Source of the DNA: Diphasiastrum complanatum
Taxonomy: Eukaryota > Streptophyta > Lycopodiopsida > Lycopodiales > Lycopodiaceae
Assembly (NCBI GenBank): GCA_029204225.1
Contig: CM055101.1
Location: 43,894,180-43,958,179 of the forward strand
Reading direction: 5' to 3'
DNA length: 64,000 nt
The position numbers were made by a program, and so were the translations under genes. Below, one piece after another: positions 10,901-21,641 of the stretch; the first letter of the stretch is position 1, and each line of letters begins with the position of its first letter. The notes below the pieces were generated by a model that searched no databases, had not been told where the DNA came from, and was given only the letters and a program-made list of their open reading frames with translations.

Positions 10901-13900
10901 ACAAAGACATCATACACTTCATCCTTGCTCTTTAGTAGATAGATCCAACAAATCTACTAAAATCATCAATGAATGTTACATACATCTTAGCTCCACTATT
11001 GCTAATTGTAGTAAATCCATGAATATCCGAATGTACAAGTTGAAAAGGCTCTGTAGATCTAGAAATAGATCTAGTATAAGGTAGTCTATGTGACTTAGAC
11101 AAAGCACAAGACTCACAAACATGCTTGTCATTACTTAAGGAACTTGGAAGACCAATCACAACCTTCTTCCTTGCCATTACCTCCAATGACTTGAAGTTGA
11201 GGTATCCCATCCTTTTGTGCCAAACCTCTTGAATAGAAATTTGCTCCCTTGCAACACATCCAACTTGGTTAGCAATAACACAAGCATAAAGTTTGAACAA
11301 CTTCCCTCGCCTTTTGCCTTTTCCAATCAAGACATCCTTCCTTTTGATCAAACAAGCATCTCCATCAAACTCCACCTTGAGGCCCTTACTTAGCATTTGA
11401 CTCACACTAAGCAAATTCTTGGTAATAGATGGAATAAACAAGACATCCCCCAAATGAACATTCCTATTTGTAGAGAGAGAAATATGAATTGTGCCAATCC
11501 CTTTGATTGCACACTCACCATCATTGGCCGTGTAGATCACCCTCTTGTCATCTCCATATGCCAACAAAGAAGTGAAGTACTCTTTGTGAAAGGTCATGTG
11601 TGAATTTGCTCCACTATCAATCCACCAAGGATCTAGATCTCCATCATTAGCAAAATGTGATGAAACTAGTTGAATCTTTCACAGATTTGATGTGATTCAT
11701 CATAGTTCATGAGATATGATTTTTTGATTAAGTGCTTGAAATGCACACTTTTGTGTGCATTTTGAACCAGCTCTAGTGTTAAGAAGAATGAGCACTCCCC
11801 ATGGTGACTTACTTGGTCTAATGTGTCCCATCCTAAGATATTTTTTAATTTGCCTGCCCACTTCTCTCTCTTCCTTTTGACTAAATTGGTAAGGTTGTTC
11901 AGAAATGGGGTAGCTATTAGGCATCAACTCTATCTTATGGTCTACATACCATGCGGGGACCATAAGGTAGTTGCTTAGGGAAAATGTCACTAAATTCTCG
12001 TTTTAAATCTTGCATTAATTGTTGCAAGAATATTCAATGTGACAATTAGAAAACACGTTCACATCAGACTTATGAACACTATCACAATGGAAAAGAGATT
12101 TCAAAACAAAATGAAACATTTCATAATTGGAATCATTTAATTTTTCCATTAATTTTGTAGAGGAAACCATCGACGATGGGAGTACATCAGTCTTTCCAAA
12201 AATAGAGACATTTTTACCATAACTATATTTAAATACCAACGAGTGATTTTTAAAATCTATTTCCAAAGAATTTGATCTACTAAAAAACTACTCATAGCCT
12301 AGAATAACATAAGTGCAATCGAGATTCATGATGAGAAAGTTGAGTTGCTCAACATAGTCTTGCATCTTTAGCTCCAAATCTGGGACTTTGACATTCCAAA
12401 TCTCTGTGTTTGACTCTGAGGCTAAACAGACCACATATATGTGATCACTGGCCATGGTGGGCACTTGAAGCTTCTACATGAGCCGAGAATTTATAAAATT
12501 GAGTAGTACATTTTCCTAAAATTTTGCCTCCAACTCAAAACAATTAATCAAACTTGAAAGATAACATACTGAAATTACAAACACAAGCACAAGTTTCTAA
12601 TAGGTCAACTCCATCATCATGAGAATCTATTATTTCTTCTTCTTCTTGGAACACTATTTCGCACAATGCCCAGACTTATTACACAAAAAAAAAAAAATTT
12701 CTCTACTTGTCAGCTTCCACGCCTTGTCTTTTATTATCGGCTTCTTGTTCTTTTTCTTCTGGTGAGCTATGGCTAAACTATTTTTTTTTTCTTATTCTTA
12801 GGCTTATCAATTTATGGTTTCGGGGCCATTTGGTCCATGCTCTTACGTGAAGCAACCACTGTGCTATCATAGGCTTTTGCCACCCAAATAGCGTCTTCCA
12901 AAGTTTGGACATTACGCTTGCACTCATTTTGATAATTGGCTGGTATTCTGTACACGAAATGCCATTGAGTCAATGTTTGATAAAAAAAGACACCTTGGCA
13001 AAAAAAAAATGATAAACTCTTGGACTTGGGTGTAAGCTCCTGATTGCCCATCCAACAATCTATAAATCAAATATCCATTTTTAAGTCATCTAAGGCAATG
13101 AAGGGGTTTCAAAATTCCTCTACGAATCCAGTCCAGGTTGCCGGTTTCAAAGATAGTTCCCTCCACCAAGAGAAAGCCTTACCTTCTAGGAACAATAATA
13201 TGGATGATTTTCATTTCTCATCTCTTACATTGCGCAAGGTAAAATAGCTTCACCAATGATTTATCCAATCTTTAATAACTTAGGAGCATTTAACTTTTTT
13301 TTTCACTGGTATACATGTCCGAATAGCCCAAGTTGTTGTAGTTAATGGATTGTAACTGATTAAAAAGATATTGCATTTGATTATTGTGTTGTTTCTTGTT
13401 TTGATGAAGTTTCAAAATGGCTTTACTTAAGGTGTGAAGCAATTGGTTCTGGTAGATCAGTCCTCCCACATCGGGAGACATCGGTTGCATTTCGGGAGAG
13501 GATGATAATTCTTCTCCAAGAATTGAAGCTTCCTCATTTGCCATTATGCCTAGGAAATTTTTTTTTCCCCTAATTAGCCAATTTGTGTGAGAAAACTACA
13601 ATGTTCGTCAAAGCAATAATCATAAAAAGTTTCATTTTTATGAAGGCACATGCTAGAAAATGCTCTTACAAAACTGGAATTTTGTTGTCAAATGTGTAAA
13701 CATCAACAAATTCACCATTACCAAATTTATGTCCATTAACTATCTTAATAATTTTAAAAACTAGTAAGCTTGATCAAAATCACATAAGAAGTTAAGACTG
13801 TGACAATTAAAAAAACAACCCTTGGACTAAGAACAACACACACCCCCCCCCCCCCAAATACCCAAAACACAACCAACAAAATAGATTTAAAAATTGTGAA

Positions 13901-16900
13901 ACTATATATTTTTTAAACCAAAATGTCAACGTTTAACCAAAGGGCAACAACCCCTTTTAAGAGCTGAAATTTTGCCTTACATTCAAAAAGCCAAAAAAAC
14001 AAAGGCAAATTGCAAAAGCCTTTGGCAAAGAGTGAATTCTCGCCCCTCCAATGTCACTTTTCAAGACTCTGATTTAAAACTAGTTGCATAATGTGAAAGA
14101 TTCAACTAGTTTCATCACATTTTGCAATATTTCCATATTTGGCATATTGAGGCCAAAACTTGTTTTATACTTAGAGGTTGACTTTTCAAAGTTCATTAGT
14201 CTAAATTTCATTTGAATAAACACTTTTTGAAAGTGTGGGAAAGATAGAATGCGAGTTTGAGTAGATTCAATTTGAATAAGTTGGGTACATTGAATCTAGA
14301 CCCAAAATTGGTAGGGTTAGCATTTTGGTGGGAAAGCCAAGTGGCCAAATAGGGTTTGGACCTGTTATAAAAGGATGTAACTCGTGGAGAGAGTCATCTT
14401 CTCTCTTCTCTATCTCATTTCATGCTTATACATGGTTCTCTTGGGTTCTACTATCCATTGGTGCACTATCTTGGTGATTGCTTGCAATTCTATGTGTAGA
14501 ATGATCTATATTTGCTATTTTTGGATCCACACGTGTGAAATACAGTAGCTTGATGGTTTTGTACGGACAGCAATAGTACATAATCATTTCATTCAAGTTT
14601 GATCAAGTTCTATTAGTGTTTGCATCTCAAATTGTGTGTAGATGCTAATTTTTCTACATTGGTGACATTGATAGTGTATTTCTCTTTCTAACCAAAGATC
14701 ATTCAAGTAGATTGGATCTTAAGGATCTGAAATCTTTCACATGGTATCAGAGCTTGTGTTTCAGGTTATGAAGGAGGAAATCAGATCTATCAATGATTTG
14801 GTGAAGATATCAAGTCTAGAGCATGCTAGAGAGGATTCTACACCAAAATCGGATTTTTTGCTTTTGTAGATTGGATCTTTTGTAGATCAAAACACTAAAT
14901 AGGTCAATATACTTGTTCAATTCCGTTTTTTGAATTCACATGCTGGATTTGGCCGATTTTTGGATCATTGGTTCAGCCTAAGTGGTGGCTTCTAGATTGC
15001 ATATCAAATTTTCAGCATTTGCATATAGATTTGGAATAGTCAAATTTTTGTGATTTTGTCAAAACCCTAATTTTGATTGGATCTCTAGATAGTGAGGTTG
15101 CTGGACTTCATTTGAGTGTGTTTCAATCTTAAGAAGTGGCAAAAGTCATTAGATTGAGGATAGATCATAGATTGATCAAGATTCCATGATTCTATGTGTT
15201 GATTTGCTTGGATAAGTGCTAGAAGAGAATTTGTGAGATAGTTTCAAATCTTGGTGATTTCTTTTGAAAGCATTTGTTGTTGTTCAAAGGAGTGCTTTGT
15301 GCATTGAAACAGGTTGAAAGAGAAGATCAGGTCATTGCTACATGGCAACCTCAATTGGAGTCATGTTGGAAGCCAATGATAGGCTTACCTCAAGTAGCTA
15401 TTCATTATGGAAAGTGAGGATGGAGTCACTTCTTGAGATGAATGATGTTTTGGATATTGTTGTAGGTTTGGAGGAGAGACCAGCAACACAACAAGATCAA
15501 TTGAGGTATGACAAGAGGGCCAAAAAGGCTCTACACATGATAAAGATGAATGTTACCAATGAACTTCTCAAGGAAGTTGGTACTTGCACATCATCTTTGG
15601 AAGCTTGGAATTCATTGAAGAAGCTTTATGAATCCAAGTCTACTTCTAGAGTGTTGACTCTAAGAAGGCAAATCTTTTCTTGTTTGCAAAAGAATGAAGA
15701 AAGTCCAAGTACTTTTGTTTTGAGAATGAAAACATTGAATGATGAGTTAGCTTGCATAGATGAAAGCATTAAGGAAGGAGAGCTTATTCAAGTGATTCTT
15801 AATGGCTTGTTGGATGCTCATGCTAACATTGTTCAAAGTATTTCTATTCAAAAGACTTTGCCAAGTTTGATGGATCTTCAAGAGATCTTGATCAATGAGG
15901 AATATAGGCTTCAAGCAAGAGGTGGATCTACATCGACACTTCAAGAGGATGCTATGTTCACAAAGGGCAAATTCAAGGGCAAAACCAAAAGCAAGTGGTC
16001 TAAAGGGCAAGATCAAGTGGATGCTTCTTCAAGTGGCAAAAAGAAGGATAGACCTAAGCTCAAGTGCTTCTATTGTGGCATCAAAGGACACTTTGCAAGT
16101 GAGTGCTACAAGAAGAAGAGAGATCAAGGAGACAAGCAAGGTAATCTTACTCTTGATGAGGATGGTTTGGATGTGCAAAATGCAAATGATGATGCTTTTG
16201 TGATGTCTTCATGTATGCTTGCTAATAATCCTTGGTGGATTGATAGTGGAGCAAGTTCACACATGACCTCACAAAGAGTACTTCACTTCTTTGTTGGCAT
16301 ATGGAGATGACAAGAGGGTGATCGACACAACCAATGATGGTGAGTGTGCAATCAAATGGATTGGCAAAATTCTTATTTCTCTCTCTACAAATAGGAATGT
16401 TCATTTGGGGGATGTCTTGTTTATTCCATCTATTACCAAGAATTTGCTTAGTGTGAGTCAAATGCTAAGTAAGGGCCTCAAGGTGGAGTTTGATGGAGAT
16501 GCTTGTTTGATCAAAAGGAAGGATGTCTTGATTGGAAAAGGTAAAAGGCAAGGGAAGTTGTTCAAACTTGATGCTTGTGTTATTTTTAACCAAGTTGGAT
16601 GTGTTGCAAGGGAGCAAATTTCTATTCAAGAGGTTTGGCACAAAAGGATGGGACACCTCAACTTCAAGTCATTGGAGGTAATGGCAAGGAAGAAGGTTGT
16701 GATTGGTCTTCCAAGTTCCTTAAGTAATGTCAAGCATGTTTGTGAGTCTTGTGCTTTGTCTAAGTCACATAGACTTATACTAGATCTATTTCTAGACCTA
16801 CAAAGCCTTTTCAACTTGTACATTCGGATATTCTTATATTTACTACAATTAGCAATAGTGGAGCTAAGATGTATGTAACATTCGGTGGATAGAATTCATG

Positions 16901-19900
16901 TAGGAAATTTGACTTTGAAGTGTGGTATATCAAAGGAACCACCAATCATGTGGCTGATGCACTTAGTCAAATTGGTGAAGTGAATGAACTTTCTTTCACT
17001 ACGACCAGCACAGATCTTTATCTCTCCTCAAGGGGACTTTGTGATAAAGACCCGCATTTTGGACCAACCTTGAAGAGAGTACTAGCAGACTTGTCAAGCG
17101 AGACTGATTTACAGGATGATTAGTCTAATAATAGAAAGGATAAAAAGAGTGTTGATGATATTTCTATCTGTAATGGAATTTTTTTCAAGAAAGGAAATAT
17201 ATGAGTTCTCGATGTGGATGCAATTAAAAAGAAAATTATTTATAAATGTCATGACTCACACCTTGTGCGAGGCATTCAGGCTACATCATATTTTAGATTT
17301 GGTATGAAGGGACTTTTATTGGCCAAAATTTAAACCTCTTGTAGAATTTTATGTGGTCAAGTGTGACCAAATATGCCAGTTTGTTAGCTCTTCAATCCGT
17401 ATTGGCTATGGCTCCAACTAGATCGAGTTATGGCTTCTCCCAACTAACCCTCACTAAGGCTTTCCCAGCTAGCTTAGATATGGATACTAAGAAGACAGTT
17501 CAAGCATAGGATGAGTAATCTGAGGGTAAGATCCGCTCTTCTCTCGTTTCTCTACTTAGGAACTGACTCAAATGATGGTTTGACCTATAACTCAAATGAC
17601 GGCTTAACCTAAAACTCAATTTCACAAAGGCTTAACCTACATGTGAAAGGCCCAATGATAAAATAAAACTAATTAACTTGGTTCGCAGAAATTATAATAC
17701 ACAGTGTAACAATTATAAATCGTCACGGAGGAGAACTCTCAATGAAAGAAGATAAAGCTCTATTATGCAAATGAGGTTCTTCCGACAAAATGGACTCTTC
17801 CACTCCTATATATTCTTGGAGTGGTGGTCACTTACAAAAGGGCACTATGAGACAAATAGACCACATAGGCTTAATTTGGTACCATGGGACAAACCCCCAA
17901 TGGACCATAAACAACTGAACTAACTTAAGTTGAACTTATTCAGACTAGTTTAAGTTCCAATCTTCTGGATTTAGGCTTAGAACAACTTTAAGTCGTCACA
18001 ACATGGTGCAAAGGCTAAACTTGACTGATCCAGTTCTAGGCTTAAGTCTGTATTTTTTTCAAGATGGCTCGAATATTCCTTAGAATATCAGCCTACACAG
18101 TTGAATAAGGTCGAACACCTTAAGGCTAGTGGATTGTTGCATCCATTGAGTATCTCTGATAAGAAATGGAACAATATTTCAATGATTTTCATGGTTGGGT
18201 TACCGTGGACAAATAAAAAACATGATGCAATTTGGGTAGTGGTCGACCATCTTACCAAATTGGCTATGTCTATTTTGGTAAAGACCATCGTGAAGGCTTG
18301 TAGTTTGGCTCAAATATTTGTGGATCTAATATTTGCTTTTCTAGATCAAGATCTTGTGACTAGTTTTGCAATTATAGATAGGTGTATCAATCAATCAATC
18401 ACTCTTGGAGCAATATGTAGGTTCATTTATGCTCATTTGTACTATACTTTCAACATGTTGATCATATTCTGCTACTCAATACTGCTAATTTGCTATTTCA
18501 AAATGCCAATATTTTTCTATTCTACAAAACTTTATATGATTGTCCACTAGGTTTTTGGGACACAATTTCATAGGGGATGGTTCAAGATTTGTATTCATCT
18601 TTCTCAAGTAAGATTTTTGAATAACACATTGACAAAAGAGTCACCTGTTCGGTCGAGATCTGATAGAGTGCTTCGGTCTTTTTAGGAACATGTTCGTGTG
18701 ATCAGTTGTGTTCGTAATATTAATTGCACTCCAAATCCATTCTTCATAGTCCATAGTTGTCACAAATCTATTGACTTACATGACTTCTTGAATAGTCTAC
18801 ATAAATACTCTAGTTTTGAACAATCTATAGAAATACTCTACAATTCCACTCTAGTCAATATTGAACAATCTACAGAACTGTAACACATCTTGAACATGTA
18901 CTCTATGCAAGCCATTTTGTTGGCCAATTATTGGCGTTTTGTTCGATGATCAATCCGATTCTAGAGGCCCTAAATGGTTGGTAAGCTATTTTTCAAGAAT
19001 CAGCTTTTATGTAGAATCAATATGGGTTTTTAAAAGAATCCTAGCCACAGGGGGCGATGGTTCTAGTATCAACCCTACATGATATAATCTAAAAAGGAAA
19101 TTTTTCTTACATGCTTGTGGAGAGGAATAACTAATAACTTGTCAATTAGGACAACAACTGGTGGGTGGGCCAACAAATAAGTAGTGTGCAATGAGAATTC
19201 TAGTAATGGTTTTTGTAGAAGTATTTTATTTTGAGTTGTTTGAGTGCGAAGTAAGGTGTGATTTTTGTGCACATTAATAAATGTTAGTCAAAATCTTCAA
19301 ACTTTTCTTGACCTTTATAATCTTTTTAACGTAAATATGTATAATTGCTATAATTATAAATTACCAAAATAATATATGTTATAGCCTAATTTATAGGACC
19401 CAATAGTTTTTGATAGTGTAATAATTGCCAAATCAAGATTTGCCAAGATTATTTAGTAAGATATTATTGAGAACTACTAAGTAGAAGGATTTAAAATCCA
19501 AATGAGCAGCTCTTGCAGGTATTTCAAATATGTGAGAACTGCCCAACATTGATCATAACCTCAACCTTGAACAATCTCAAGTCGACATAGTTACACTAGA
19601 TTTTGAGTAGAAAAGCTAAGCATCTTGTGACATGCAAATTAACATGAGATATTGAACAAGACTAAGTCTTGCATAAACCATGAACATAGTCATCTCAAGG
19701 TCATGCCTTCATCTTGAAAAGAATCTTGCCAATTTGCACGGACCTTAACTTCAAGAAGTGACTTAAATCATTAGGGTTTTTTTTTTTTTAAATGGTCTCT
19801 TTAACTAATTGTTATTTGTGTTAATGCTTCTTGGTTTCCAAGGGAAGTCTCTAACTTGGGACCAATGAAACTTTGGATGCCAAGCTAACCAATCCCCTTT

Positions 19901-21641
19901 AGTTTATTTGTGTTAATGAAAAGAGGTGTAATATTAAAAATCTAATAGTTATATGGAATGGTCCATATAACATGGCACATCCAATGGCTAAAATTAGATC
20001 CAAAATTTAACTCACCCAAGTCCCACTAACCCCAATGTAACTCTACTTCACTAGCCCCTTATCAATGACATGATATTATGCCATGCAATGTCATGCAATG
20101 TGGGATTCCATCATTGAGGGTGTTAGATGCACATCCTATTAGAAGTTTTAAAGTCTCATAATGACATGAACATTCTGTTTCTAGAGGTGGCTACAAGATG
20201 CGCTACGCGACACACAAAAACGAGCACAGCCCGGCTATCAAGTAATATCAGCACTCTTTTAGAAGACACAAAAACAGCATATCTTTCATCTCCTCCAATT
20301 AAATCCCTCCTTTGCAACACCGCACCATGCTATGGGAAGGTGCTCATTGCCTACCTCAAATCTCTCTCTCTCTTCCTTTAGAAAGCAATAGATCAAGCTT
20401 TTATGGACTTGATTGAGAGAGCATGCCTCCATCACAAATTGGATATCCTTAATTTATCTGCATTACTTTCCGTTCCCGACCGGTAATCCCTCCCCCCCCC
20501 CCCCCCCGCCCCAATCTATCGCTTTTGGCCTCCTTTTGTGCATCGGGGATTTAGAGCATTTTTTTTCCCTGCATGTTCAAACGTAGGGGGCGCAGGATGT
20601 TGTAGAGCCATCCTGATCGGGGTGAATACTTTGATTTATACCAGTCGATACTTCTAGATCAGAGTGGGTGTTCACATATTTTGCACTGTGCAGTAAAGGA
20701 GAAGGCTCTGCATGCAGAGATAAGGAACCTGGATATTGATCCCTCTCTTTTTTTATTCTACCAAGAATCGGAATTGGAGCCTGAAGGAATGGTTGTATCA
20801 TACCAGCAATTTGCTTCTAATTTAAGTGTGAATAAACTTGAAACTTGAAGGTACAGCCAGGGCTAGCACTGCTCAGCATAATGTTTCTGCTTTCTCTCGC
20901 CCACAAGGCAAACTCACAAAGAACAATTTGACTCTATGATGCAGGACAAGTCTTTAAGTTTTCAGGTCAAAGTGCCGAATGCATTGAGAGATGGGAAGGC
21001 CAAACAGCAAGCAGTACCTTTGTAACTTCACGGTTCAGTCTCTTGATTGTTGCTAAAAGAACACTTTTTTCATTGGTAAGCTTGACCTGCAAAGACAAAC
21101 TCCATTAATAAGCCATGGCAATCATCCGTTACAATGCTTAATATTCCCAAATTACAAATTTGCAATACACACAAACGGCTAGACGAAATAGCAGAATTTC
21201 TATCAACTCATATGTTTCTTTCCCCTATATTTTGGTGCAACATTAGATCCCTTAGTCTATAAATGCGGATTGAGATCCTCATATTTTACCTCTATTTTGC
21301 TGATTATACATACAACTATCAGCTAATCAGGAATATTTGTATCTTTTGAAATGGGCTGAATGCATTTGAACCTGCTCATCCAAAGCATGATTAAGCCGAG
21401 CCGTAGTTTCCTCGAGGCTACGTTCTATTTCAAACAGCCGATCCCTTTGCTCCGAGATTGTTTTATCCTTCTCAGCAACTTTCTGCACCATTTTCTTCTC
21501 ATCATTCTCTATCTTTGTCACTCGTGCAGCCATGGCCATGGAGGTGATCCGTCTAGCCACATCCAGCAGCTCAAAAGGATCCGATGGCAGAGCTGACAGA
21601 ATATCCTGAGTGAGATCAACGTTATCCCCTCCATTTCCCAT
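4368..21641 (-). CDS. At4g15545/NAIP-family coiled-coil protein, eight exons
   Basis: Coding exons, 5' to 3' on the minus strand, are 21641-21372, 21086-21018, 6116-6060, 5775-5706, 5262-5023, 4831-4786, 4657-4579 and 4457-4368. All seven introns are GT-AG, phases match throughout, and the sum is 921 nt (306 aa plus stop). Exon 1 carries LPSDPFELLDVARRITSMA, the family's N-terminal signature, then a coiled coil (about residues 25-115) ending in KLTNEKSVLLATIKRLNREV. Exon 3 reads SLMQSLQDDDE. Exon 5 is a Pro/Ser-rich spacer. Exons 6-8 give the conserved C-terminus: DGKEFFRKAR, NRLSYEQFKEFLANIKELN, then ADDIFGPNNKDLY and GLLSRHL. Length fits the family (about 300-330 aa). From memory, Arabidopsis members were named NAI2-interacting proteins involved in ER-body formation; biochemical activity is not established. 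An upstream in-frame ATG exists 21 nt before MGNGG, so the start could be 21662. Confidence 0.9.
4898..4932 (+). repeat. T14-G21 homopolymer tract inside intron 5
   Basis: Fourteen T are followed by twenty-one G on the plus strand, within the 191-bp fifth intron (4832-5022) of the coiled-coil gene. On the transcript this reads C21 then A14, about 90 nt after the donor. The G run could form a quadruplex on the non-coding strand. The run length may also be imprecise in the assembly. Confidence 0.85.
7835..8180 (-). pseudogene. copia RNase H remnant, truncated at its end
   Basis: Two overlapping frames give LRAYLDSNFAGDKVDRKSTS and then WLKRLLEELHV and IYGDNQAS, the RNase H blocks of copia. The sequence leaves the family pattern after GDNQAS, so the terminal helix, polypurine tract and LTR are missing or rearranged. 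Confidence 0.8.
8113..8990 (-). pseudogene. copia reverse transcriptase remnant
   Basis: The frame 8990-8343 contains KYKAKLVAKG, QLDLTNAFLNGFLEEEIYM, SLYGLKQTPRAWY and the catalytic LYVDDG. A break near 8350 passes to the 8358-8113 frame, which carries the RT C-terminal block with LIGSLIYLAVTRPDL and SQYMQSP. A shortened ILVLYVDDGIRDIK region suggests a small deletion just after the active-site motif. No full-length protein is possible. Confidence 0.85.
9905..10600 (+). mobile_element. copia gag-protease-pre-integrase fragment, plus strand
   Basis: A CCHC zinc knuckle (CRYCKRNNHDINDC, 9942-9983) is followed by the protease active-site block FLDSGATQHM near 10118 and by the pre-integrase block LWHHRLGHLNY near 10520. 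A stop (TAG, 10267-10269) and frame changes break it. Both ends abut minus-strand copia pieces, so this is an inverted block in a mosaic. The segment 10310-10500 recurs near 42950-43170. Confidence 0.85.
10601..11683 (-). mobile_element. copia protease-integrase fragment with a scrap of its LTR
   Basis: Minus-strand reading gives WWIDSGANSHMT (protease, about 11630-11600), the pre-integrase block VWHKRMGYLNFKSLE, integrase Asp in HSDIHG, second Asp in RCDNGGEY and Glu in QQNGVAERKNR, ending near CNRWPS at 10600. It closely resembles the element at 14092-16883. The extreme right (11650-11683) is identical over 34 bases to the first 34 bases of that element's LTR. The integrase is split by a frame change near 10930. 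Confidence 0.88.
11690..13560 (-). mobile_element. Ty3-gypsy gag-protease-RT remnant, minus strand
   Basis: On the minus strand a gag start (MANEEASILG, ATG at 13544) is followed by a gag core with an AFSWW-type block near 13170, NECKRNVQTLEDAI near 12930, a zinc-knuckle scrap (CNKSGHCAK, near 12680), a protease tail with ILGYE (about 12300) and the RT entry VDHKIELMPNSYPI at about 11940 with IRPSKSPWG. Numerous stops and frameshifts are present and RT stops soon after the entry motif. A second copy of the family lies at 37056-38301. Confidence 0.85.
13561..14091. other. probable gypsy leader/LTR remnant, no gene
   Basis: AT-rich sequence between the gypsy gag start and the copia LTR, with a C14 run near 13843-13856. 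On gypsy orientation this would be leader or 5' LTR, but no PBS or terminal repeat could be matched. Confidence 0.35.
14092..14741 (+). repeat. 5' LTR of copia element, 650 bp
   Basis: It starts TGTGAAAGAT and ends ATCTTTCACA, a perfect 10-bp terminal inverted repeat. The PBS follows with no gap. Promoter-like features (TTATAAAAGG near 14366) lie in the middle, as expected for U3-R. No matching 3' LTR is present, so age cannot be judged. Confidence 0.92.
14742..14753 (+). other. primer binding site, initiator Met-tRNA
   Basis: TGGTATCAGAGC is the standard plant Ty1-copia primer-binding site, complementary to initiator methionine tRNA. It immediately follows the CA that closes the LTR. Confidence 0.93.
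15342..16310 (+). CDS. copia gag (capsid-nucleocapsid) running into protease
   Basis: An uninterrupted 322-codon frame begins with MATSIGVMLEANDRLTSSSY and carries the UBN2-type gag core (LWKVRMESLL; RVLTLRRQIF; FVLRMKTLNDELA). A basic segment then leads to a CCHC zinc knuckle (CFYCGIKGHFASEC, from about residue 242) and the protease motif WWIDSGASSHMT near residue 300. The sequence then shifts frame: compared with the sister copy at 10601-11683, two bases are missing just after the protease motif (about 16266), so the last residues are out of frame. Gag would form the virus-like particle and bind element RNA. Confidence 0.9.
   Translation: MATSIGVMLEANDRLTSSSYSLWKVRMESLLEMNDVLDIVVGLEERPATQQDQLRYDKRAKKALHMIKMNVTNELLKEVGTCTSSLEAWNSLKKLYESKSTSRVLTLRRQIFSCLQKNEESPSTFVLRMKTLNDELACIDESIKEGELIQVILNGLLDAHANIVQSISIQKTLPSLMDLQEILINEEYRLQARGGSTSTLQEDAMFTKGKFKGKTKSKWSKGQDQVDASSSGKKKDRPKLKCFYCGIKGHFASECYKKKRDQGDKQGNLTLDEDGLDVQNANDDAFVMSSCMLANNPWWIDSGASSHMTSQRVLHFFVGIWR
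16291..16883 (+). pseudogene. copia protease tail, pre-integrase and integrase start
   Basis: After the two-base loss, the frame resumes as LLAYGDDKRV, then NLLSVSQML and VWHKRMGHLNFKSLE, and ends in a zinc-binding CESCALSKSHR block. A further shift follows near 16775, and integrase stops before its second catalytic Asp. The break with gypsy DNA is near 16883. Confidence 0.87.
16884..18330 (+). mobile_element. Ty3-gypsy RNase H-integrase fragment, split by a solo LTR
   Basis: The block 16918-17110 reads VWYIKGTTNHVADALSQIG, the end of gypsy RNase H. It is followed by an H-H-C-C integrase zinc-binding region in shifting frames up to ICQ at 17380. After the inserted LTR the pattern resumes with VEHLKASGLLHPL (18112), then MVGLPWTN and WVVVDHLTKLA, the start of the integrase core. 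Similarity is lost near 18320. Several stops make it non-functional. Confidence 0.85.
17382..18097. repeat. solo LTR (716 bp) with 5-bp target-site duplication
   Basis: The insert begins TGTTAGCTC and ends CAGCCTACA and is flanked on both sides by CAGTT (17377-17381 and 18098-18102). Removing the insert and one CAGTT restores continuity of the gypsy integrase reading. A TATA-like CCTATATATTC lies near 17808. No PBS or polypurine tract adjoins it, so it is a solo LTR left by LTR-LTR recombination. The plus-strand TATA suggests plus orientation. Confidence 0.85.
18330..18470 (+). repeat. LTR fragment related to the copia LTR at 49.1-49.9 kb
   Basis: Sequence from CTTTTCTAGATCAAG through the four tandem ATCA units to GTAGGTTCAT matches the reverse complement of about 49750-49850 with few changes. 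It has no partner features here. Confidence 0.75.
18471..20126. other. intron DNA with no assignable gene
   Basis: AT-rich sequence within intron 2. A weak gypsy-integrase-like reading begins near 18550 (VFGTQFHRG) but is too degraded to call. No other conserved frame is seen. Confidence 0.4.
20127..21017. other. exon-proximal part of intron 2, no gene
   Basis: It contains a C run at about 20491-20507 and moderately GC-richer DNA (20180-20360). No coding frame with family resemblance was found on either strand. Confidence 0.4.

Larger units (their letters stand above)
14092..16883 (+). mobile_element. Ty1-copia 5' half: LTR, PBS, gag, protease, pre-integrase
   Basis: A complete 5' LTR, a perfect PBS and a long gag frame are followed by protease and pre-integrase blocks. 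The element stops in the first part of integrase at about 16883, where gypsy sequence of the same strand begins. It belongs to the same family as 10601-11683. It lies in intron 2 of the coiled-coil gene, antisense to that gene. Confidence 0.92.
6117..21017 (-). other. giant intron 2 (about 14.9 kb) of the coiled-coil gene
   Basis: The donor is ACAAAG|GTACT at 21018/21017 and the acceptor is CATACAG|TTGGAT at 6117/6116; both flanking exons are phase 0. The other introns of this gene are 121-443 bp, so this one is swollen by insertions. At least seven blocks of copia and gypsy sequence lie inside, in both orientations. The flanking parts (6117-7800 and 18471-21017) show no recognisable genes. 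Confidence 0.85.

Noticed and set aside
14742-14753. tRNA gene
   Set aside because: The match to tRNA is only the primer-binding site of an LTR retrotransposon, not a full tRNA; the same applies at 27029, 43822 and 49057.
20577-20801. 74-aa minus-strand ORF in intron 2
   Set aside because: No family resemblance and no continuity with the flanking exons; the phase-0 splice skips it cleanly.
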